From assembly GCA_044433415.1 (NCBI GenBank), contig JAWXTP010000072.1, positions 1-14,886 of the forward strand: a DNA stretch of 14,886 nucleotides. Reading direction: 5' to 3'. This document shows positions 7,726 through 14,886 of this stretch, one piece after another. Under the pieces are notes generated by a model. It did no database searches. It was not told the origin of the DNA and saw only the letters and a list, made by a program, of their open reading frames with translations. The stretch's first letter is position 1; every line of letters begins with the position of its first letter. A program made the position numbers and the translations under genes. The stretch comes from JAWXTP01 sp044433415. Its GTDB lineage: Bacteria; Bacteroidota; Bacteroidia; Bacteroidales; Rikenellaceae.

Positions 7726-10512
7726 CTAATAGATACTAGTGGCATCTTCTTTAGTGTTTTTTGTTGTACCAAAAGAATCTTTCATACTTTCAAGATTCTC
7801 TAGTTTAGCAGGATTAAAATCATTGCTATTCATGTAGTTTAGAATAGAAACCAACATTTGTTTTGCAACAATTCTCTCATCTAGTTTTTCGTTAAGATCA
7901 AATGATGCAATCATTAATTTGCCATTGCCAACTTTACCCTCATAAAGAGATGCTAATCTTCTATTGTTTGCAAAATTGTCAATCATTTCAACAATAGCAT
8001 TACCTCCTTTTAGTTCATCAACAATCATAGTAGTAGAATTGATATTTAAATCCCACCACTGCCAATCTGTGTGGATGTCTGTAGGGAAATCTGATAGAGC
8101 TTTATGGTCTGGATTGCAAAGTACGCCCATAGTTCCAGCCTGTTTTGGGAAATGAACTGGACTCCAGAAAACTGGAACAAATTTTCCTTCAATACCTTTT
8201 ATAGTTTTCCATTCAGGATTATACAATACGGTTTCACCTTTCTCTAATAGTGCCATAGCCTTATTGTAATCACGAGTATATTTAACAGCCCCCCAATTAA
8301 CTTCTGAACTTGAAGGATAAACCCATATATTCCATCTATTTATATACGAAGTGTCATCAACCTTAACTACTACTTCTAATTTTGATGCTTTAGTTACACC
8401 ACTAAGCTCCACATCTATGTTTCCTAATTCTCCGTTGTATCCAAAATCTGCTTTATCTATATTAAAAGCACCATTTTTCAAAACTTCGCTACCGTTTTTA
8501 ACCTCCCAAGATATAGTTTTGTTCTTAATTATATCGTCTGAGTAGTTACACAAATCAATAGTAGCATTAAATCTCTCATTGTTTTGATAAGTAGCCTTGC
8601 TGAATTTAATTAAAGGAACTACTGGCGAACAAAATTCTCTAAACTCCTCACCAGAGATTACACCTTTACTCTCCCAAAAAGCATTTAACAAACCAACTAA
8701 AGCTGTACCTTGACCTGGGAAATCATGTAGGTCTAGTAGTTGAAAACCGCTAATACCTGCTGTCTTTAAATCGCGCTCTATCTCCTCTTTATATAAGATA
8801 GCAGCCAATTCACCTGATGCTTTAAGATAAAGAGGAGCTTTATCTATTAAGCCTTTTTTCTCTAAATCTTGTTTTACAGCCATGAAGTTTAAAGGAGTTA
8901 ATACACCATTATATTTTTCTATCTCTGTTAGATCTGGATATACTGAATATTGACCTATTTCATGTGTTATAAGTGGCGCATTTGAACCAACTAACTGAGC
9001 AGTGTAGTCTTTGTCAAATTGAGGTTTATAAGTGTTGAATACACCTTGTCCTCGTACCCAACCTTTGTCTGTCCATTGTGTAATAAAGAAATCATCATTC
9101 TTTTCAGGCCATACTCCATGTCCTTTTTCAAATGTAAATGATGTTGTAGTGTATAAATGTCTAGTATCTTTAGCCTTAATTTCATCTAACATGTCAGAAA
9201 GAACAGTAAAATCACCTTGAAGCTCGTTGCCTAAACTCCACATACAGAAAGAAGGGTGACTGCCATACTCTGCGATAATTCTGTCAGCTTCATCTCTTAG
9301 GAATTGTACAGCACCTTTATCTTCTCCTATTGTTAGCACCCATGCAGGAAGCTCTACTTGAATATAGAATCCCATTTGGTCAGCTACCTCAAAAGCCGCT
9401 TTAGGTGGGCACCATGAGTGAAAACGAAGGTGGTTTAGTCCATACTCTTTTGCTGCGGAGAATACCTTCACCCAACCATCTTTATCCATAGGAGGAGTAC
9501 CTGTTAATGGGAAAATACAACACTCTAAGGTGCCACGTAAAAATAAAGGTTTGTCATTAATAAACATCTTATTTCCAACATTTTGGATTTTTCTCATACC
9601 AAAATCCTCAGAAACCGTTGATTCAAAGCCTTCGCTATTTGAAGTAACGATAGTAGCATTGTATATTTGAGGTGTAAATTCACTCCACTTAATATAATCT
9701 TCACCCATAGGATAAACAATCTCAACTTGCGACACTCCCTTTTTAGCTTTTACCTCTTTTTTAATTACAGGTAATTTTTTGTCTCCTGTTTTTGTGGCTA
9801 CAGTCATCTCAATAGTAAGATTCGTGTCGGTGTGAGCATTGTTGTTTAATGTAACAATTGCACTAACCTCATTTTTATCTATATTTGGATAAAGATTAAC
9901 TCCTTGTGCACGTACTTTGTCTAATGGAGTAATTACAACATCACCTATCATTCCATTCCACTTTATTTGTGTATGATCAGTGTAGCTATGTGCCATATCT
10001 ATAGATATGTCGTGTCGTTTACGATTGTCAATTCTAACTGTTAGAATATGTTTGCTTCCTGGGGTCAGATAAGGTGTTAAATCGTAATAATGAGGTGCAG
10101 AAAGGCTCTCTTCATGACCTGTAACACGGGTGTCATCTATCCAAACTTGAGTGTCCCATAGTACACGTTCAATACTTAAAATAAAATCCTTGTTATCCCA
10201 AGAAGAAGGGATGTCTATCTCTTTACTATACCATGCAGCACCTATATAGCTATGCAAACGAGTAAGATGCGTAAGTTGTGGTTTTTCTAATGCTGGCTTT
10301 AAAGTGTTAGGTGTTCCTATTTTTGCATCATCAAGTGTTCCAGGAATAGTTACAAGTTGGTCGAAAATATGACCCTGCCAATTCTCATTTATACCTTTGT
10401 CTAGACTGTCTAGCTTGACACTCCATTCTCCTGATAGATCCATTTCAGCAGTACGTTTTGTACACGAAAATAGAGGTATTGCAATTAGTAAATAAAGAAT
10501 GATTTTTTTCAT
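7726..10512 (-). CDS. GH2 family lipoprotein (beta-galactosidase-like)
   Basis: A 928-aa exported glycoside hydrolase. The N-terminus is a lipoprotein signal (IPLFSC, lipidated Cys17); no obvious acidic surface-export tag follows it (CTKRTAEMD), so a periplasm-facing anchor is possible. The order is GH2 jelly-roll domain (about 25-200, with LSGEW and IERVLWDTQVWID), immunoglobulin-like domain (about 200-305), then a TIM barrel (about 310-620) with the acid/base Glu430 in WSLGNEL and the nucleophile Glu518 in ITHEIG. The C-terminal part (about 640-900) adds a beta domain and a segment containing FPTDIHTDWQWWDL, a form I associate with large Bacteroidetes GH2 proteins. It is the first gene of the minus-strand block, with the 27-bp direct-repeat element about 80 bp upstream of its ATG. 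Beta-galactosidase is the most likely activity in a galactose context; other GH2 specificities such as beta-glucuronidase or alpha-L-arabinopyranosidase-like cannot be excluded. Confidence 0.9.
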   Translation of the reverse strand: MKKIILYLLIAIPLFSCTKRTAEMDLSGEWSVKLDSLDKGINENWQGHIFDQLVTIPGTLDDAKIGTPNTLKPALEKPQLTHLTRLHSYIGAAWYSKEIDIPSSWDNKDFILSIERVLWDTQVWIDDTRVTGHEESLSAPHYYDLTPYLTPGSKHILTVRIDNRKRHDISIDMAHSYTDHTQIKWNGMIGDVVITPLDKVRAQGVNLYPNIDKNEVSAIVTLNNNAHTDTNLTIEMTVATKTGDKKLPVIKKEVKAKKGVSQVEIVYPMGEDYIKWSEFTPQIYNATIVTSNSEGFESTVSEDFGMRKIQNVGNKMFINDKPLFLRGTLECCIFPLTGTPPMDKDGWVKVFSAAKEYGLNHLRFHSWCPPKAAFEVADQMGFYIQVELPAWVLTIGEDKGAVQFLRDEADRIIAEYGSHPSFCMWSLGNELQGDFTVLSDMLDEIKAKDTRHLYTTTSFTFEKGHGVWPEKNDDFFITQWTDKGWVRGQGVFNTYKPQFDKDYTAQLVGSNAPLITHEIGQYSVYPDLTEIEKYNGVLTPLNFMAVKQDLEKKGLIDKAPLYLKASGELAAILYKEEIERDLKTAGISGFQLLDLHDFPGQGTALVGLLNAFWESKGVISGEEFREFCSPVVPLIKFSKATYQNNERFNATIDLCNYSDDIIKNKTISWEVKNGSEVLKNGAFNIDKADFGYNGELGNIDVELSGVTKASKLEVVVKVDDTSYINRWNIWVYPSSSEVNWGAVKYTRDYNKAMALLEKGETVLYNPEWKTIKGIEGKFVPVFWSPVHFPKQAGTMGVLCNPDHKALSDFPTDIHTDWQWWDLNINSTTMIVDELKGGNAIVEMIDNFANNRRLASLYEGKVGNGKLMIASFDLNEKLDERIVAKQMLVSILNYMNSNDFNPAKLENLESMKDSFGTTKNTKEDATSIY

Positions 10513-10592
10513 TATTTTAAAAGTTAAAAGTGGATAATTGATTATGTATTTATTTTATAGTGCAAAATACACAATAAAAAATTAATCTTTAA

Positions 10593-10619
10593 ATGTATAT
10601 TTTTCTTTTTAAGATGTAT
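10593..10619 (-). promoter_or_regulatory. Candidate operator: direct repeat with 21-bp spacing, upstream of GH2 gene
   Basis: On the minus strand two identical ATACAT half-sites (10619-10614 and 10598-10593) are 21 bp apart. The element shares 22 of 27 bases with the one upstream of the DUF5107 gene and sits at nearly the same distance from the start codon (80 bp against 86 bp). A weak -7-like TATTTTGC lies at 10569-10562, which would place the repeats just upstream of the polymerase contact region, the usual position for an activator. The shared sequence and position suggest one regulator for both transcription units. Confidence 0.55.
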
Positions 10620-10979
10620 TATTTTATTGATTTGCATTTTTACAGTGAAATAATACAAATATTTAATCTAATTTGTTGAAAAGGTTGAAAATTGACACTA
10701 AAAACCGTTAATTAATTACGATTATTTCAAGAGTTTGTCTTTCTGGATATCTTTACGAATGCGAACTCATAAATAGTTGTATTTTCCATCACAATCAACG
10801 GTTTTACACAAAGAATGGTAGCTTTCTTATAGAGAAATGAGACGATAGCAATTTATTACAATTAAAAAAATATAATATCCATTTTTTCTATTTTTAAAAT
10901 ATTGTTATTTCGCACTTAGAAAATTAAACAAACTATTCGTATTTACATTAAATTGATTACTTATAGTTGTTATATACTT

Positions 10980-10987
10980 TAAATTTG
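10980..10987 (+). promoter_or_regulatory. Bacteroidetes-type -7 box upstream of galE
   Basis: TAAATTTG is an exact match to the TAnnTTTG consensus of the Bacteroidetes primary sigma factor. A possible -33 element, ATTG at 10952-10955, is 24 bp upstream, slightly farther than usual. Transcription would begin near 10993, which rules out the upstream in-frame ATG at 10967 as the galE start and favours 11015 or 11003. Confidence 0.5.
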
Positions 10988-11014
10988 AAACATTATTTAT
11001 TTATGAATAAAACT

Positions 11015-12037
11015 ATGAAAAAAGAGTGCGTATTAGTAGCTGGTGGGGCTGGATATATCGGTTCACATACAGTTGTAGAATTAATAGAGTCAGGACTTGA
11101 TGTGGTAATTGTAGATGACTTGTCTAACTCCACACAATCAGCAGTTGATGGAATACGACAAATTACAGGTGTTGACGTACCATTTATAGAGGTGAATTGT
11201 TGTGATTTTGATGCGTTTTCTAAAGTGTTTGAGTCGTATGAATTTAACTCTGTTATCCATTTTGCTGCATTCAAGGCTGTGGGAGAATCTGTCAGCAAAC
11301 CTTTAGAATATTATCAAAACAATCTCACATCGCTAATGAACCTTATAGCTCTTATGCGCAAGTATAATAGAGAGAATATTATCTTCTCATCTTCATGTAC
11401 AGTCTATGGTGAACCAGATGCACAACCTGTAACTGAATCAACACCACGCAAAGAGGCTTTGTCGCCTTATGGAAATACCAAGACTATGAGCGAAGATATA
11501 CTACGTGATTCAGTACTTGCTTATGAGGATTTACGAGGTATAGCGCTTAGATATTTCAATCCTATTGGAGCACATCCATCTGCATTGATTGGGGAGCTAC
11601 CTCAAGGGGTTCCTCAGAATTTAGTTCCCTATATTACTCAAACAGCAGTTGGCCTTAGAGTGTGTCTGTCTGTATTTGGCAATGATTATCCTACAAATGA
11701 TGGCTCATGTATTCGTGACTATATAGATGTAGTAGATTTGGCAAAGGCTCATGTTGCAGCAATAAATAGACTTATAAACAAGGAACAAGAATCTGACTAT
11801 GAAGTATTTAATATAGGTACAGGAAATGGAGTTTCTGTTTTAGAATTAATCCACAGGTTTGAAAATGTAAATAAATTAAAGTTAAATTATGCTATTGCTC
11901 CTCGCCGAGAAGGTGATATAACAGCCATTTGGGCAGATCCTAGCAAAGCTAACAATGTATTAGGATGGCATGCAGAGCGTGACTTAGACGAAACTCTAGC
12001 TAGTGCATGGGCGTGGGAAAAACAAATTCGAAGGTAA
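11015..12037 (+). CDS. galE: UDP-glucose 4-epimerase
   Basis: Interconverts UDP-galactose and UDP-glucose in the cytoplasm using bound NAD. The protein is an extended short-chain dehydrogenase of the usual length (340 aa from this start). The Rossmann motif GGAGYIG is at residues 10-16, catalytic Ser127 in FSSSCTVYG, and the YxxxK pair Tyr152/Lys156 in SPYGNTK. RYFNPIGAHPSALIGE and DGSCIRDYIDV are typical GalE stretches. In-frame ATGs also exist at 10967 and 11003. I prefer 11015 because it leaves the normal short lead into the VLVAGG strand and a leader of about 20 nt behind the -7 box; 11003 (4 codons longer) is nearly as good. It is the first gene of the plus-strand galactose cluster, with galK 89 bp downstream. 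Confidence 0.95.
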   Translation: MKKECVLVAGGAGYIGSHTVVELIESGLDVVIVDDLSNSTQSAVDGIRQITGVDVPFIEVNCCDFDAFSKVFESYEFNSVIHFAAFKAVGESVSKPLEYYQNNLTSLMNLIALMRKYNRENIIFSSSCTVYGEPDAQPVTESTPRKEALSPYGNTKTMSEDILRDSVLAYEDLRGIALRYFNPIGAHPSALIGELPQGVPQNLVPYITQTAVGLRVCLSVFGNDYPTNDGSCIRDYIDVVDLAKAHVAAINRLINKEQESDYEVFNIGTGNGVSVLELIHRFENVNKLKLNYAIAPRREGDITAIWADPSKANNVLGWHAERDLDETLASAWAWEKQIRR

Positions 12038-12126
12038 TAAAATTTAGATAATTTCTAATAACTGCACTTCACCACTTTTTAAAATTTCTCTATAATAAAT
12101 ATCAATTTCTTAAAATATTAAAACAA

Positions 12127-13257
12127 ATGAAAAACACAATTAACAAAATCTTTTTAGATAACTTTAAAACTCAAGGTTACCTGTATACTGCTCCAGGTCG
12201 TATAAATTTAATAGGAGAACACACTGATTACAACGAAGGTTTCGTAATGCCAGGTGCCATAGATAAAGCTATTGTAGCTGAGATTAAACCTAATAACTCA
12301 AAAATGGTCAAAGTGTTTTCTGTTGATTTCAATGAGTATTCTGAATTTGAAATAGGAACTGATAAATTGCCTGCTGAAAGTTGGATGAGATATATTTACG
12401 GCGTATGCTGTGAGGTAATCAAGCGAGGCGGTAAAGTAGAGGGTTTCGATGCAGTATTTATGGGGAATCTTCCTGTAGGTGCGGGGCTTTCTTCGTCAGC
12501 AGCATTAGAATCTGTGTTTGGGTTTGCTATAAATGACCTTTTTAATGACAATTCAATCTCAAAGGTTGATCTTGCACTCATAGGCCAATCAACAGAACAC
12601 AATTATTGTGGAGTAAAATGCGGTATTATGGATCAATTTGCATCATTATTTGGGCTTAAAGGCAAACTTATACGTCTTGATTGTAGATCTATGAAGTATG
12701 AATATTTTCCTATCAATGCAGAGGGGTACAAATTAGTTTTAATCAATTCCAAAATCAAACATGAACTGGTAGATTCTCCATACAACAAACGAAGAGAAAG
12801 TTGTGAAAGAGTTTCTGGGATTCTAAATAAGCCTTCACTTAGGGGAGTTACTTTTGCGGAATTAGATGCTATCAAGGAGTTGATTTCAGGAGATGACTAC
12901 AAACGAGCTAAATTTGTAATTGGCGAAGAGGCGCGTGTATTGGATCTTTGCGAAGCACTTAACATAGGAGATGTTGAACGTGCTGGAGATAACATATACG
13001 CAACACATTACGGGTTATCACAAGATTATGAGGTTAGCTGTGATGAGTTGGATTTCTTAGTAGAAGTAGCTCGCACATGCGGAGCTACAGGATCTCGAAT
13101 GATGGGCGGTGGATTTGGTGGATGCACAATAAACCTTGTCAAAGATGAGATTTATGATAACTTTATCTCGGTAGCTATTGCACAATTTGAAGCTAAATAT
13201 GGTATTAAACCTGACGTGATTGACGTAGTAGTTAGTGATGGAGCTCGTAGAATTTAA
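12127..13257 (+). CDS. galK: Galactokinase
   Basis: Phosphorylates alpha-D-galactose with ATP to galactose 1-phosphate in the cytoplasm. It is a full-length GHMP-family kinase (376 aa) with all signature motifs: GRINLIGEHTDYNEG (24-38) for galactose recognition, the ATP loop LPVGAGLSSSAALE (115-128), the catalytic Asp169 in GIMDQF, and motif 3 GSRMMGGGFGGC (322-333). The ATG at 12127 is the only sensible start. The 89-bp gap after galE contains no terminator-like hairpin, and the nucleotidyltransferase gene begins 39 bp downstream, so the three genes probably form one operon. Its product would be the substrate of that downstream enzyme. Confidence 0.96.
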   Translation: MKNTINKIFLDNFKTQGYLYTAPGRINLIGEHTDYNEGFVMPGAIDKAIVAEIKPNNSKMVKVFSVDFNEYSEFEIGTDKLPAESWMRYIYGVCCEVIKRGGKVEGFDAVFMGNLPVGAGLSSSAALESVFGFAINDLFNDNSISKVDLALIGQSTEHNYCGVKCGIMDQFASLFGLKGKLIRLDCRSMKYEYFPINAEGYKLVLINSKIKHELVDSPYNKRRESCERVSGILNKPSLRGVTFAELDAIKELISGDDYKRAKFVIGEEARVLDLCEALNIGDVERAGDNIYATHYGLSQDYEVSCDELDFLVEVARTCGATGSRMMGGGFGGCTINLVKDEIYDNFISVAIAQFEAKYGIKPDVIDVVVSDGARRI

Positions 13258-13296
13258 CATTTGATATTTATAATTTTAAAACATAACATATAACAC

Positions 13297-14208
13297 ATGA
13301 AACCAACTTTATTTGTCTTAGCGGCAGGCATGGGAAGCCGTTATGGTGGGCTTAAACAACTAGATGGACTAGGTCCTAACAACGAAACTATCATGGATTA
13401 TTCAATATATGATGCTATTCGTAGTGGATTTGGAAAAGTTGTCTTTGTAATTAGAAAGGATTTTGAAGAAGCATTTCGCAAGCAGATTCTCCCTAAGTAT
13501 GAGAGTTATATTCCTATGGAGTTAGTATTTCAATCTATAGATAATTTACCTGATGGTTTCAGTGTTCCTCAAGAGCGCGCGAAACCATGGGGCACAAATC
13601 ATGCTGTATTAATGGGGAAGGATGTTATCAAAGAGCCTTTTGCTGTAATAAATGCAGATGATTTCTATGGTAGAAATAGTTTTGAAGTCTTAGCAAAAGA
13701 ACTGTCTAAAGATAGTGATAAAAAAGGAGAGTATTGCATGGTAGGTTATCGCGTTGGCAATACTTTGTCTGACAGTGGCTCTGTAGCACGTGGTGTTTGC
13801 CAAACTGATTCAGATGATTATCTTACTACTGTTGTTGAACGTACTGCAATAGAACGTAATAGCGATGGGTTAATTCAATTTACTGACGAGGATAACAAAG
13901 TGGTAACTATTGATGTTATGACACCAGTATCGATGAATATGTGGGGCTTTACACCAGATTATTTCGATAGCTCTAATAAGCTTTTTGTAAAATTCTTAAA
14001 CGAAAACATAGATAATCCAAAAGCTGAGTTTTTTATTCCACTTGTTGTTAATGAGTTAATTCAAAATAAAGAAGCTGTAGTTAAGGTTTTAGACACTTCT
14101 TCAGTGTGGTTTGGGGTGACGTATGCTAATGATCGTGCAGATGTAGTTTCTAAAATTGCAGCTTTAGTAGAGGCAGGTGAGTATCCGAATAACTTATTTT
14201 CAAGATAA
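13297..14208 (+). CDS. Sugar-1-phosphate nucleotidyltransferase (putative hexose-1-phosphate uridylyltransferase)
   Basis: A 303-aa NTP-transferase-fold protein. The pyrophosphorylase signature LAAGMGSRYGG (8-18) with Lys20 opens it, PWGTNHAVL (97-105) contributes to the nucleotide pocket, and NADDFYG (119-125) supplies the metal-binding Asp. It resembles the sugar nucleotidyltransferases found beside galK in Bacteroidales rather than histidine-triad GalT. Following galK by 39 bp, in a cluster with galE and no galT, it is best explained as making UDP-galactose from UTP and galactose 1-phosphate. The base (UTP or dTTP) and sugar preference cannot be read from the sequence, and a glucose-1-phosphate pyrophosphorylase is the main alternative. 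The C-terminus (GEYPNNLFSR) looks intact. Confidence 0.85.
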   Translation: MKPTLFVLAAGMGSRYGGLKQLDGLGPNNETIMDYSIYDAIRSGFGKVVFVIRKDFEEAFRKQILPKYESYIPMELVFQSIDNLPDGFSVPQERAKPWGTNHAVLMGKDVIKEPFAVINADDFYGRNSFEVLAKELSKDSDKKGEYCMVGYRVGNTLSDSGSVARGVCQTDSDDYLTTVVERTAIERNSDGLIQFTDEDNKVVTIDVMTPVSMNMWGFTPDYFDSSNKLFVKFLNENIDNPKAEFFIPLVVNELIQNKEAVVKVLDTSSVWFGVTYANDRADVVSKIAALVEAGEYPNNLFSR

Positions 14209-14530
14209 ATACATTGGGATATTGGGACAACGACAAGCGTGGAAAGATTGTTAGAAGCAATTTTGAAAAATATGCAGAGAGATGTACTAGCGTAATTGTC
14301 AAAATACACCGCTTTTGTGCCTGACTCGAAAGAACCGAAAAGCAAACATTAATTTCATTATACCTTAGTCATAAAAAGAGGGTGACCCAAAAGGTTAATT
14401 GTTTGTTGTGGGTACTTTTGGGTCGCCCTCTTTAATATGGTGTTATTAAGAATTAAATCTTAGCTTTAATATTTTTGTATGTCAAGTTATTGCTTGAACT
14501 TGAGATTTTTAAACTATTTTGCAGTATTTA
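14209..14530. other. Convergent intergenic region with hairpins
   Basis: A stretch of 322 bp between the plus-strand galactose operon and the minus-strand Bro-N-type gene. It contains the long hairpin at 14375-14433 and a weaker one, TCAAGTT (14482-14488) with AACTTGA (14497-14503), followed by five T on the plus strand. The part from 14209 to 14374 shows no supported gene; a 36-codon open stretch there has no start codon of its own and no recognisable similarity. Confidence 0.55.
14375..14433. terminator. Long bidirectional terminator hairpin
   Basis: AAAGAGGGTGACCCAAAAG (14375-14393) pairs with CTTTTGGGTCGCCCTCTTT (14415-14433): 19 paired positions with a single G-T wobble, and a 21-nt loop. 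It lies between convergent genes. The A and T runs at the stem base give a T tail in both directions, longer on the minus strand (CTCTTTTTAT). It would end the galE-galK operon from the left and the Bro-N-type gene from the right. The loop is larger than in a classic intrinsic terminator. Confidence 0.75.
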
Positions 14531-14886
14531 CTATTCCAATTTTTTATGGATAGATTTCGCGTTTAGTGGAGAAATAACACTTTTCCCGATCTCTGCTTCT
14601 AATCGTTGGCGTGCCTCACGAGCAACATTACCACCTCTATGAGCAACTTCTGCATGCTCTTCCATTGATTGTGGATCTCTCACTTCTGAAATATCTTTAG
14701 TTGATAGCTCCGCTAGCATATTTAGCACCAACTCACGGTTAGTCATGTTGTCGCGTAAGTTCTCCTTTTTAAGGTTCTTTAGTTGTTTATACTCTTTTGC
14801 AGTGTGGTCGCTCCAGGTTTTGTAAATTATATCAGTAAGAGTTGCAAACTGTACACCTTCCTCTAATCCGCAACGCTTCCATTCAT
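14531..14886 (-). CDS. Bro-N-type (phage antirepressor-like) protein, C-terminal part, cut by window edge
   Basis: The frame is open without a stop from 14531 to the end of the window, giving about 118 codons of the C-terminal part. The ATG at 14746 is an internal Met, not the start. The readable sequence includes EWKRCGLEEGVQFATLTDII, then YKTWSDHTAKEYKQLKNLKK and ENLRDNMTNRELVLNMLAEL, and ends in the charged stretch SPLNAKSIHKKLE. I recognise this as the conserved C-terminal half that follows a Bro-N DNA-binding domain in many Bacteroidetes proteins; the Bro-N part itself would lie beyond the window. Such proteins are linked to phage antirepressors and also occur as isolated chromosomal genes. 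No function can be tested from this fragment. The terminator at 14375-14433 lies downstream of it. Confidence 0.75.
   Translation of the reverse strand, partial: EWKRCGLEEGVQFATLTDIIYKTWSDHTAKEYKQLKNLKKENLRDNMTNRELVLNMLAELSTKDISEVRDPQSMEEHAEVAHRGGNVAREARQRLEAEIGKSVISPLNAKSIHKKLE

Larger units (their letters stand above)
10513..11014. other. Divergent intergenic region between the hydrolase block and galE
   Basis: About 500 bp of very AT-rich DNA without a supported gene. It holds the GH2-side direct-repeat element (10593-10619) and the galE-side -7 box (10980-10987). Between them I see only short, chance-level repeats, such as AAAACCGTT (10701-10709) with AACGGTTTT (10797-10805). No tRNA-like or riboswitch-like fold was recognised. 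Confidence 0.6.

Noticed and set aside
10701..10805. Inverted repeat AAAACCGTT / AACGGTTTT with about 87 bp between the arms, in the divergent region
   Set aside because: A 9-bp match is expected about once by chance in 500 bp of AT-rich DNA, and it has no positional relation to the promoters.
10967..11014. Longer galE start at 10967
   Set aside because: It lies upstream of the -7 box at 10980-10987 and adds 16 residues that GalE proteins do not have.
14216..14325. Open stretch of about 36 codons on the plus strand after the nucleotidyltransferase, suggesting a gene remnant
   Set aside because: No start codon in frame, no recognisable family, and the upstream protein has a normal C-terminus, so no frameshift is needed.
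14061..14345. Minus-strand open frame of 94 codons overlapping the nucleotidyltransferase end
   Set aside because: Antisense to a well-supported gene, low-complexity composition, and no recognisable motif.

Overview
The window reads as chromosomal DNA from a low-GC Bacteroidetes, most likely Bacteroidales. The coding sequences are AT-rich. The ribosome-binding regions are A/T-rich and lack clear Shine-Dalgarno sequences. A TAnnTTTG-type -7 box precedes galE. The protein set (serine-type sulfatase, GH2 lipoprotein, GH30 hydrolase, SGNH hydrolase, TPR protein with a DUF5107 domain) is typical of glycan-utilisation loci in that phylum. No tRNA, rRNA, IS element or CRISPR array was seen.

Left block, minus strand (10512 down to 64): a glycan-degradation cluster read in the order GH2 lipoprotein, GH30 hydrolase, SGNH/GDSL hydrolase, DUF5107-TPR protein, sulfatase. 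Four of the five proteins carry export signals. The DUF5107-TPR protein does not and is probably cytoplasmic. No SusC/SusD pair and no regulator lie in the window. A 27-bp element sits about 80-90 bp upstream of both the GH2 and the DUF5107 genes, 22 of 27 bases identical between the two sites. It is built of two (A/T)TACAT half-sites 21 bp apart. This suggests two transcription units answering to one AraC-like or hybrid two-component regulator. The likely substrate is a sulfated or decorated galactose-rich glycan; this is inferred from the GH30 type, the GH2 and the neighbouring galactose genes.

Right block, plus strand (11015-14208): galE, galK and a sugar-1-phosphate nucleotidyltransferase, transcribed divergently from the hydrolase block across a roughly 500-bp intergenic region. 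There is no galT. The simplest reading is that galactose is phosphorylated by GalK, uridylylated by the nucleotidyltransferase, and epimerised by GalE. The two blocks would together release and then consume galactose.

Right edge: a long near-perfect hairpin (14375-14433) lies between the convergent galactose operon and the C-terminal part of a Bro-N-type protein (minus strand) that runs off the window end.
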